Positions 16,613 to 23,622 of a stretch of DNA of 64,000 nucleotides are shown here, piece after piece. The position numbers and the translations under genes are program-made. Every line of letters begins with the position of its first letter. Position 1 is the first letter of the stretch. The notes beneath the pieces are model-generated. The model did no database searches. It was not told where the DNA came from and saw nothing but the letters and a program-made list of their open reading frames with translations. This stretch comes from JAKZVK01 sp965237575 (GTDB lineage: Bacteria; Acidobacteriota; Terriglobia; Bryobacterales; UBA6623), in the NCBI GenBank assembly GCA_965237575.1, contig CBDEGI010000003.1, positions 558,001 through 622,000 on the forward strand, read 5' to 3'.

Positions 16613-19162
16613 ATGGATTACAAACAGCTCACCATCGACAAGATCCACGACGGGCTTCGCGAGCGCCGCTTCAGCGCCAAGGAACTGGCCGAAGAGGCGT
16701 TGCGCGTCTCGCGTGCCGAGAACGACACCTATGGCGCGTTTCTCCACTTCGCCCCTGAGCGTGCGCTGGCCGCCGCCGAGAAGGTCGACGCCGACCTCGC
16801 CGCCGGCAAGCCGCTCGGGCCGCTCGCGGGCGTACCCGTCGCTGTCAAGGACGTCATCACCACCAAGGGTCTGCGGACCACCTGCGCGTCGCGCATCCTA
16901 GAGAACTATGTAGCTCATTACGACGCCACCGCCGTGGCGCGGCTCGAGCAGGCCGGCGGCGTGATCTTCGGCAAGACGAACTGCGACGAGTTTGCCATGG
17001 GCTCGTCGAACGAGAACTCGGGCTACTATCCGGTGCACAACCCGGCCGCGCCCGACCGCGTGCCGGGCGGCTCGAGCGGAGGCTCGGCGGCGGCGGTGGC
17101 GGGCGGTTTCGCCCCGGTCTCGCTGGGCACCGACACGGGCGGCTCGATCCGCCAGCCGGCGTCGTTCTGCGGCGTCGTCGGCGTCAAGCCCACCTACGGA
17201 CGCGTCTCGCGCTACGGCTTGACGGCCTTCGCCAGCTCGCTCGACTGTATCGGGCCTTTCTCGCGCACGGTCAAAGACAGCGCCACGTTGCTCAAGGTGA
17301 TCGCCGGCCGCGACCCGGCCGATTCGACCTCGGGCGGCGTCGACGTGCCCGACTACGCAGCGGCGCTCGACGGCAACGTGAAGGGGCTGCGCCTCGGCGT
17401 TCCCAAGGAGTATTTCGGCTCCGGTCTCGACGCCGAGGTCGCCGCGCGCATCGACCACGGGCTCGACGTGCTCAAGAAGCTGGGCTGCAAAGTCAGCGAA
17501 GTCAGCCTGCCGCACACCGACTACGCCATCGCCTCGTACTACCTCATCTGCACCGCGGAAGCCAGCGCGAACCTGGCGCGTTACGACGGCGTGCGCTACA
17601 CGAAACGCGCCGAGAACGCCGACACGCTCGGCGAGATGTATCGCAAGACGCGCGCCGAGGGCTTCGGGCGCGAGGTGACGCGGCGCATCATCCTCGGCAC
17701 CTATGTGCTCAGCTCGGGTTACTACGACGCGTATTACCTCAAAGCCCAGAAGGTGCGTTCGCTGATCGCCTCGGACTTCAAGAAGGCGTTCGAAAAAGTG
17801 GACGCGCTGATCACGCCGGTCTCGCCGTTTCCGGCCTTCAAGATTGGGGAGAAGACCGCCGACCCGCTCGATATGTATCTCTCCGACATCTACACCATCA
17901 CGGCCAGCCTGGCGGGCATCACCGGCATCAGCGTCCCCTGCGGCGCCTCGAGCGAAGGCCTGCCGATCGGCATGCAGATCTTGGCGGACCACTTCGCCGA
18001 ACCCCGCATGCTCAAGCTCGCCGACGCTTTCGAGAAAGCCGGCGGCTTCGATGAACCGCCGGTGCAGACGGTCAGTCCCCGTTGGACGAAAGGGCCGGTT
18101 GAACTGGAGCAGCCGATCCAGCATGAAGGGAGTCGATCCATGTCTACAAGCACGCCAAGCAGTCAGCTAATGCGGAGTACCGTGGAAGCTATGTTCGAGT
18201 ACCTCGACAGGCTAGAACAGGCGATCAGCGATAGAGCTGACGCGGCACCTGAGCGGTCCAATTTCGGACTACCCAGTTACCGATTCGCTGATGAACCCCC
18301 CGAACCAGATTCCTTTTCTTGCGGAGCGACAGTGAAGTTTGTCTTCTTGGGGCAAGAAGCATCGAAGGAGCGCATGAGAACCGTCGACCTCACGCCAAAC
18401 AAGATTCCAGCAGCTACTAAGAATGATCCTGAAGCCTGTAGGCGAAAAGGTCTCTGCTTTCCGAATCTTGTCCGACAGCAGTTCCGAGTCTGCGGTCAGG
18501 ATCTTGTTCTGACCCGGAACAAGGCGCCGTACGGTCGCAACCATGGCGTGGTCAGATCCGCTGACCACGAACCACAGTCCTTGTGCTTTGAGCCATTCAG
18601 GCTTAACATTGCAATGAGTGTGGCCCGTGCGCTCGGCTCGGAAACTGGGACCTCAGATTATGAGATATGGGTAGCCGGCGAAGGATTCAACACTCAATGG
18701 CACTTCCATCTTCAGTTTCGAAAACAGAGAGGTCCCATCTGGGAGCATGTGGACAAACAGGCACCAAATTCGACGGGCTCGTGGCTCCTTGAGGACTACC
18801 CGTCGCAACCGCAATGCTTTCAAGACGATAATCGTTCACGACTCGTTGAAACGCTCTACCATGAAATCTCGCCATTCCTGCCGATAAACAAGTGCGAAAC
18901 GGAGCTCGTTTCAACACCACACAGACCGGCCATAGGGCTATTACTGTCGTACGAGCAAGCCCGGTGGAAAGCCATCCTCGTCAAAAGTTGGTATCAATCA
19001 GGGAAACTACTGTTCGGGAAACAGCCGGGGTTACACGAGCATCTCGGCGAGGTTATATTGGAGTCCCTGGATGAAGTCCAGCGCGTCAAAGACGATCCTT
19101 CGGCTGCCACGCAAGAGCTTGAGGCACAATTGAAAAACTGGTCCACCGAAAGCGCCACTTGA
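16613..19162 (+). CDS. gatA: Glu-tRNA amidotransferase subunit A with in-frame HIT/GalT-like C-terminal module
   Basis: 849 residues against about 490 for normal GatA. Residues 1 to about 490 are a complete amidase-signature GatA with the Lys-Ser-Ser triad at K79, S154 and S178 (VAVKDV, GGSSGGS, DTGGSI); these positions match the triad I remember for characterised GatA. From residue 510 (Met, ATG at 18140) a different protein of about 340 residues follows: a conserved FVFLGQEASKE strand, CRRKGLCFPNLVRQQF, DLVLTRNKAPYGRNHG, and WHFHLQF, an H-x-H-x-Q motif like that of the GalT/Ap4A-phosphorylase branch of the HIT superfamily. GAAGGGAG lies seven bases before ATG 18140, so the second part may also be translated on its own. 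Base composition of the second part is visibly less GC-rich, suggesting acquired DNA. Confidence 0.85.
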   Translation: MDYKQLTIDKIHDGLRERRFSAKELAEEALRVSRAENDTYGAFLHFAPERALAAAEKVDADLAAGKPLGPLAGVPVAVKDVITTKGLRTTCASRILENYVAHYDATAVARLEQAGGVIFGKTNCDEFAMGSSNENSGYYPVHNPAAPDRVPGGSSGGSAAAVAGGFAPVSLGTDTGGSIRQPASFCGVVGVKPTYGRVSRYGLTAFASSLDCIGPFSRTVKDSATLLKVIAGRDPADSTSGGVDVPDYAAALDGNVKGLRLGVPKEYFGSGLDAEVAARIDHGLDVLKKLGCKVSEVSLPHTDYAIASYYLICTAEASANLARYDGVRYTKRAENADTLGEMYRKTRAEGFGREVTRRIILGTYVLSSGYYDAYYLKAQKVRSLIASDFKKAFEKVDALITPVSPFPAFKIGEKTADPLDMYLSDIYTITASLAGITGISVPCGASSEGLPIGMQILADHFAEPRMLKLADAFEKAGGFDEPPVQTVSPRWTKGPVELEQPIQHEGSRSMSTSTPSSQLMRSTVEAMFEYLDRLEQAISDRADAAPERSNFGLPSYRFADEPPEPDSFSCGATVKFVFLGQEASKERMRTVDLTPNKIPAATKNDPEACRRKGLCFPNLVRQQFRVCGQDLVLTRNKAPYGRNHGVVRSADHEPQSLCFEPFRLNIAMSVARALGSETGTSDYEIWVAGEGFNTQWHFHLQFRKQRGPIWEHVDKQAPNSTGSWLLEDYPSQPQCFQDDNRSRLVETLYHEISPFLPINKCETELVSTPHRPAIGLLLSYEQARWKAILVKSWYQSGKLLFGKQPGLHEHLGEVILESLDEVQRVKDDPSAATQELEAQLKNWSTESAT
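18125..18142 (+). promoter_or_regulatory. Internal Shine-Dalgarno and ATG inside the gatA fusion
   Basis: GAAGGGAG followed after seven bases by an in-frame ATG at 18140. It could allow the HIT-like module to be made separately and marks the likely original gene boundary. Confidence 0.55.
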
Positions 19163-19253
19163 GGCTGGGTAAGGGCATCATCCTTAGCCGCCCAACAAGA
19201 CCGAACCGTAGGCTATGGAGGAATTGAGAAATGGCTCAGGAGCTCTTCCCTCT

Positions 19254-19303
19254 GACTGGAAGGACTGGAAGGGACTGGAAGGGGGGACTGGAAGGGGACA
19301 GTC
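19254..19303. repeat. GACTGGAAGG short tandem repeat
   Basis: Four imperfect copies of GACTGGAAGG with variable G spacing, ending in GGGGACAGTCACC, a sequence of the type seen near REP-associated elements. Confidence 0.7.
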
Positions 19304-19326
19304 ACCCTAACCCGCGGCCTTGCCTC

Positions 19327-19386
19327 AGCCGCGAAGCGGCGTTGGATGTTAGCCCGGGGCGACGCCGCCAGGCGGAACCCCGGGTA
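19327..19386. repeat. Compound palindromic repeat
   Basis: Contains GCCGCGAAGCGGC and a longer hairpin with arms CCCGGGG (19353-19359) and CCCCGGG (19378-19384) enclosing an inner GCCGCC-AGGCGG element. It resembles repeated intergenic elements in several high-GC environmental genomes. Confidence 0.6.
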
Positions 19387-19453
19387 CCGAAACTCTTACG
19401 CCGGGAGCCCTGAAGGGGCGTTGGAAAAAGCCACAAGGCGCCGAGCGGCTGCG

Positions 19454-20590
19454 TCAACGCCGCGCGCCCGCCATAACAGACTGCCCGCTGATCTTCGTCA
19501 CCAACGGGATGCTGTAAATGGTCGAGGCGTAATGGCCGCACTCGTGCGTGCAGAAGCATCCGTTTGCGGCGCGCTCGGCGACCTCGTCGGCCTGCTCGCT
19601 GAACCACAACCGCCGAAAGTCGTAGTCGACGTCCCGCAGGTTGCCGAGCTTCGAGTTATTGATCTCGCACTCGACTACGTCGCCGTTGCTGTAGATCACG
19701 CAGGCCAGCCGGCCTGAAACGCAGGAGAACTGCGGCCGGTTCTCCACGACCGTCCGCTCGACGCTGCGGCGCACTTGCTGATCGAGGATGTGATTGCCGG
19801 CGCCGTAGGCAGCCCCGCCGCTGGAGAGCCGGCCCTGGCGGAAGTCGTCTTCCATTCGGCGGGCCAGCGCTTGATAGGTCTCGGGTCTCAGCTCGGTCTG
19901 GGTTGGGTCGAGCGGGTGTCCGCGGCAGTAATTAAACGAAGCCCCGTCGGGCTCAAAGCGCCGCTGCAGCTCGTCGTAGATCTCGAGGATGTCGTCCTGG
20001 TTCTCCTTCATCACGGTGGTGAGGGTGTGGACGATCAGGTTGGGGAAGCGGCGTCGGAACGGGCGGATCGCCTCGGCGGTCTCGTTCATCCGCGCCCAGG
20101 CCCCCTGCTTGCCGCGAATGTAGTCGTGCCGCTCTTCGTCGGTGTGATCGATGCTGAGGTTGAGATGGAAGCGCATCGCCGGCGCGACGGTCAGCGTCTT
20201 CTCCAGGGTCTCGACCACGCGCGACGTGTGTTGGCCGTTGGTCGGCAGATACACGTTGGCAACCGCGTTCAACCGAGCGGCCGCGAGCACGATGTCGGCC
20301 AGATCCGCCCGCAGGAACGGCTCGCCGCCCCCGATGAACAGGTTATAGATCTCGCCCATCGACGACAGCGTGCGCTCGAACTCGTCGAGGCGGAAGTCGC
20401 GATTCGGCTGCGGGTTCAACTCGTCCCAGTAGTAGCAGTGAATGCACTTCTCATCGCACCGCGTCGTCACATAGAGCGTGACAAACGGCGGCGTGATGCG
20501 CCGTCCTCCCGCAGTCTTGAGCTTCACCCCGAGCAGATGCCGCAGGAAGGAACGGGGCTGGGCGGCTGTGGTCATGGAGTCTATGCGCAA
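19454..20590 (-). CDS. Radical SAM protein with SPASM-like C-terminus
   Basis: 378 residues. The radical SAM cluster motif CDEKCIHC (C45, C49, C52) binds the 4Fe-4S that cleaves S-adenosylmethionine. FIGGGEPFLRADL is the GGE motif. The C-terminal part has extra cysteines (FSCVSGRLACVIYSNGD, VVECEINN, FCTHECGH), as in SPASM or twitch domains carrying auxiliary clusters, which are typical of peptide- or protein-modifying enzymes. No precursor peptide gene is obvious beside it. It is on its own between repeat-rich spacers; MobA lies upstream on the same strand. Substrate unknown. Confidence 0.85.
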   Translation of the reverse strand: MRIDSMTTAAQPRSFLRHLLGVKLKTAGGRRITPPFVTLYVTTRCDEKCIHCYYWDELNPQPNRDFRLDEFERTLSSMGEIYNLFIGGGEPFLRADLADIVLAAARLNAVANVYLPTNGQHTSRVVETLEKTLTVAPAMRFHLNLSIDHTDEERHDYIRGKQGAWARMNETAEAIRPFRRRFPNLIVHTLTTVMKENQDDILEIYDELQRRFEPDGASFNYCRGHPLDPTQTELRPETYQALARRMEDDFRQGRLSSGGAAYGAGNHILDQQVRRSVERTVVENRPQFSCVSGRLACVIYSNGDVVECEINNSKLGNLRDVDYDFRRLWFSEQADEVAERAANGCFCTHECGHYASTIYSIPLVTKISGQSVMAGARR

Positions 20591-20809
20591 GCCTCAGGAT
20601 ATCCCTAACGAGTCAAGGGCTGCGCCCCTCGATATCCGGAAGGTTGATATCCGGAACGCTCCAGGATGCGGTTTGTAGGGGCGGCCCCCCGTCGCCGCCC
20701 GAAGCCCCTGGTACCCGTCGTCGCTTTCGCGCAGAAACCGAGAGCAACTCGGCAGCGCCCCGGGTGGACGCGGGGGTCCACCCCTACGAGCTGCGGCTTC
20801 ACCGCGACG
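20591..20809. repeat. Repeat-rich spacer between radical SAM gene and mobA
   Basis: Holds a near-duplicate GATATCCGGAA pair around 20630-20657, a diverged GTAGGGGCGGCC hairpin at 20675-20701, and a GTGGACGCGGGGGTCCAC hairpin at about 20764-20782. I see no gene. Confidence 0.6.
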
Positions 20810-21433
20810 CTACTCCTGCCCCTTACCCAGTTTCGCGCGCGCCAGATCCTGTTCCGTATTGAGATTCGCGAACAGGCCGCCTCCATGCTCACATTGCTGC
20901 TCGTATTGTTGGTAGTCGGCCGGGGCCAGCTCGATCACACGCAAGCCCTCGAAAGCGTCGGTGATCTTGTGGCGGTCCGCTTCGACGGCGCGCCGGATCG
21001 CCTCACGGCAGGAGGAGGCATAGACGGCGCACAGCGGTTCGGGCCGTCCGTTGGCGTCTGTCGGCGCCAGAATCTCGGCTTGCTCTTCGACCGCGCGCCG
21101 GAGCAGGAACCTCAGAAAATCGGGCGTAAGGTTCGGCATGTCACAGGCCGCGACGAGGTTCCAAGGCCGCGACGTTTCTTCGAGTGCAGCCAGAATGCCT
21201 GCCAAGGGGCCGAAGCCGCTGATCTGGTCCGGGATGACGCGCAGACCCAGGTGGCCGTACTTCTCAGGCGCGCCGACCAGCGTCACCTCATCAACCGCGG
21301 CGCCGACGGCCTGCGCCACGCGCAGCACCAACGGCGTGCCACCCACTTCGACCAGCGCCTTGTCGCGGCCCAGGCGCGAGCTTTTACCGCCGACCAGGAT
21401 GTAGCCTGCTGCGTCAGTCAACGTGTCCCTCAA
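20810..21433 (-). CDS. mobA: Molybdenum cofactor guanylyltransferase-like nucleotidyltransferase
   Basis: 207 residues, normal MobA length. MobA attaches GMP to molybdopterin in the cytoplasm. Visible: the nucleotide-binding loop GGKSSRLGRDKALVEVGG, GFGPLAGILAAL, the metal-binding ACDMPNL and a C-terminal FANLNTEQDL, matching the family pattern of F-x-N-x-N-T-x-x-D. The first glycine of the usual LAGG is replaced by valine (YILVGGKSS). A Mo-enzyme gene of the sulfite oxidase family (SoxC) is elsewhere in the window, but that family does not need the guanylyl form. Confidence 0.85.
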   Translation of the reverse strand: MRDTLTDAAGYILVGGKSSRLGRDKALVEVGGTPLVLRVAQAVGAAVDEVTLVGAPEKYGHLGLRVIPDQISGFGPLAGILAALEETSRPWNLVAACDMPNLTPDFLRFLLRRAVEEQAEILAPTDANGRPEPLCAVYASSCREAIRRAVEADRHKITDAFEGLRVIELAPADYQQYEQQCEHGGGLFANLNTEQDLARAKLGKGQE

Positions 21434-21481
21434 GGGGCGGCCTTCTGTGCACCCAGCGACAAAAGCCTAGGTGGGCGATAG

Positions 21482-21487
21482 TATAAT
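21482..21487 (+). promoter_or_regulatory. Candidate -10 box for the SMP-30/dehydrogenase pair
   Basis: TATAAT about 75 bases before the GTG start at 21561. No convincing -35 is visible. Confidence 0.35.
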
Positions 21488-21560
21488 CCATGAGTTGCTC
21501 GTGGGCCGTGTGCATCTTCTCGGAGTTCGCCGACTCGGGCCCGCATGTGGGAGTTCGCTG

Positions 21561-22541
21561 GTGGCAAGAACGTTCGTCGGTTTGTTGATGGTTATTCTCG
21601 TGATGTCGCCTCTCGGCTGCGGTTCGGAGGCCACGGTGCCGGAGCCAATCGCGCTGCTGGAACCCGATGCGACCCTTGCGACCGCGACCTCGATCGCGTT
21701 CACCGAGGGCCCGGCGGCCGATGCCGAGGGGAACGTCTACTTCAGCGAGATCCAGGGCAACCGCATCCTCAAGTACAGTCCCGATGGGACCTGGAGCGAG
21801 TCTCGCAACCCCAGCGGCCGCGCCAACGGACTGGCCTTCGACGCCATGGGGCGCCTGATCGCCTGCGAGGGAGCCAACGTCGGCGGTGGACGCCAAGTCA
21901 CCCGCACGGACGTGGCGACAGGCAAAGTCGAAGTGCTCGCCGACCGCTTTGAAGGCAAGCGGCTCAACAGCCCCAACGACTTGACGGTCGATCGGCAGGG
22001 CCGCATCTACTTCACGGACCCGCGCTATGGCACCCAAGACGGCCGCGAACTCGAGACCGAAGACGTCTATATGATCGACGCCGACGGCAGCCTGCAGCGT
22101 GTCGCGAGCCGGCCGGACATCACAAAACCCAACGGCATCGGTCTCTCGCCCGACGGCAAGACGCTCTATGTCGCCGACACGCAGCCCGGCCCTCCGCGCC
22201 ACGCCCGCGTCGTCAAGTTCGACGTTGCTGAGAACGGGACCCTCGCCAACGCCCGTGAGCACTATAGCTTCGGCGAAGGCCGCGGCATCGACGGCATGGC
22301 GATCGACATCGAGGGCAACATCTACGGCGCGGCGGGCAACAACGCCAATCCGCCGGAGAATCACGCCGGGGTGTACGTGATCAGTCCGGCCGGAATGTTG
22401 CTGGGGCGCATCGCGATCCCGGAAGATGCCGTCACCAACTGCACCTTCGGCGGCGACGATCGGAGAACGCTCTTCGTGACCGCCGGCAAGACGTTGTTCC
22501 AGATTCGCATGCGGAACGCGGGCAGTTTGGTGCACCCATGA
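21561..22541 (+). CDS. SMP-30/gluconolactonase-family protein, exported
   Basis: About 326 residues from GTG 21561, chosen because GTGGGAG lies seven bases upstream and the resulting N-terminus is a signal peptide (FVGLLMVILVMSPLGCG), possibly a lipoprotein signal with Cys after LG. The body is a six-bladed propeller with metal-ligand motifs TEGPAAD, SPNDLTVD and GIDGMAID, as in lactonases of the SMP-30/gluconolactonase/LRE group that open sugar lactones with a divalent metal. The stop codon overlaps the start of the following dehydrogenase (ATGA), so the two are translationally coupled and probably act in one pathway. Confidence 0.88.
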   Translation: MARTFVGLLMVILVMSPLGCGSEATVPEPIALLEPDATLATATSIAFTEGPAADAEGNVYFSEIQGNRILKYSPDGTWSESRNPSGRANGLAFDAMGRLIACEGANVGGGRQVTRTDVATGKVEVLADRFEGKRLNSPNDLTVDRQGRIYFTDPRYGTQDGRELETEDVYMIDADGSLQRVASRPDITKPNGIGLSPDGKTLYVADTQPGPPRHARVVKFDVAENGTLANAREHYSFGEGRGIDGMAIDIEGNIYGAAGNNANPPENHAGVYVISPAGMLLGRIAIPEDAVTNCTFGGDDRRTLFVTAGKTLFQIRMRNAGSLVHP

Positions 22542-23548
22542 AGATCGCAATGCTCCGCGGTCCGCGCGACCTGCGGATCGAAGACCAGCCACTCGACACG
22601 GCCAACCTCGCACCTGATCAAATCTGGGTCGAGACGCAAATTTCCGCGCTGAAGATCGGCACCGACCGTGGCAACTACGAAGGCGCCGAGCAGGTGCCCG
22701 GCGCGCCGGACTTCCCCCGCTGGGTGGGCGACAGCAACTTCGGCGTTGTGCGCGGAGTCGGCTCGGACGTCACGCGCTTCGAGGTCGGTGACCGCGTAGT
22801 CTCGCGCTACCCCCACCAGTCCGAGTACGTTGCGAGTGAGTCGGAGTGCATCGTCAAGGTGCCCGCGGGCGTTGACCCCGAAGACGCGGTCTACGCGCAC
22901 CTCTACGCGCTCAGCTCGAAGTGTTACCGCAAAGCGCACTTTACCCCTGGTGAGAACGTGGCGGTCGTCGGCCTGGGTGTGTTGGGCCTCGGGGCGGTGG
23001 CGCTGGGACCGCTGTTCGGCGGACGCGTTGTCGCGCTGGGTAATAGCCCCGTGCGCCTCGAGATGGCGAAACGCATGGGGGCGCATGAAGCGTTCCAATC
23101 AAACGACCCCGACCTCGCAGCCAAGCTCGACGAGTTCACCGGCGGCGTTGGCATTGACCTCGTGATCCTCGCGGCCAACCCCTGGCCCGCCTATCGCACG
23201 GCTCTCGAAGTCGTACGTCCCAACGGACGCGTTTCGATCGTCGCCCTGACCGGCCGCGGTGAGAACCCGCTTGACTTCAATCCGATGGCGATGGAGATGT
23301 TCTACATCAAAGGCATCTCGCTGATCGCCGTTTGCCGTGAAAGCGCTTACCTCTACCCGACGTCCGATGAGCGTTTCGCCGACGAACGGACCTGCGCGCA
23401 CGTCCTGTCGCTAATGAAGGATGGTCGTCTCGAGCCGAAGCGCCTGGTCACGCATCGCATGCCCTACACCGATCTCGTCGAGGCGTACGAGATGATCTAT
23501 CGCCGCGAGAAGAACATGCTCGGCGTGATCTTTCAGTGGAAGGTGTAG
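22538..23548 (+). CDS. MDR-family dehydrogenase lacking catalytic zinc motif
   Basis: 336 residues. Medium-chain dehydrogenase/reductase: GroES-like N-terminal domain, then a Rossmann domain with VAVVGLGVLGLGAVAL. The GHE zinc motif of classic alcohol dehydrogenases is absent; the equivalent region reads RWVGDSNFGVVRGVG, so catalytic zinc is not expected. Cytoplasmic, NAD(P)-dependent. The ATG overlaps the stop of the SMP-30 gene, suggesting an operon for sugar or polyol breakdown. Confidence 0.87.
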   Translation: MKIAMLRGPRDLRIEDQPLDTANLAPDQIWVETQISALKIGTDRGNYEGAEQVPGAPDFPRWVGDSNFGVVRGVGSDVTRFEVGDRVVSRYPHQSEYVASESECIVKVPAGVDPEDAVYAHLYALSSKCYRKAHFTPGENVAVVGLGVLGLGAVALGPLFGGRVVALGNSPVRLEMAKRMGAHEAFQSNDPDLAAKLDEFTGGVGIDLVILAANPWPAYRTALEVVRPNGRVSIVALTGRGENPLDFNPMAMEMFYIKGISLIAVCRESAYLYPTSDERFADERTCAHVLSLMKDGRLEPKRLVTHRMPYTDLVEAYEMIYRREKNMLGVIFQWKV

Positions 23549-23622
23549 GCCGCGGCCGCGCTGTCAGTCGTCGCGGTATCATTCAAGGTCGCGCTCGGAG
23601 CCTCCCTGGTGCGCTCGCCCGC

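Noticed and set aside
16898..18124. 408-codon antisense frame opposite gatA
   Set aside because: A GC-driven antisense frame; no recognisable domains and the gatA triad is on the other strand.
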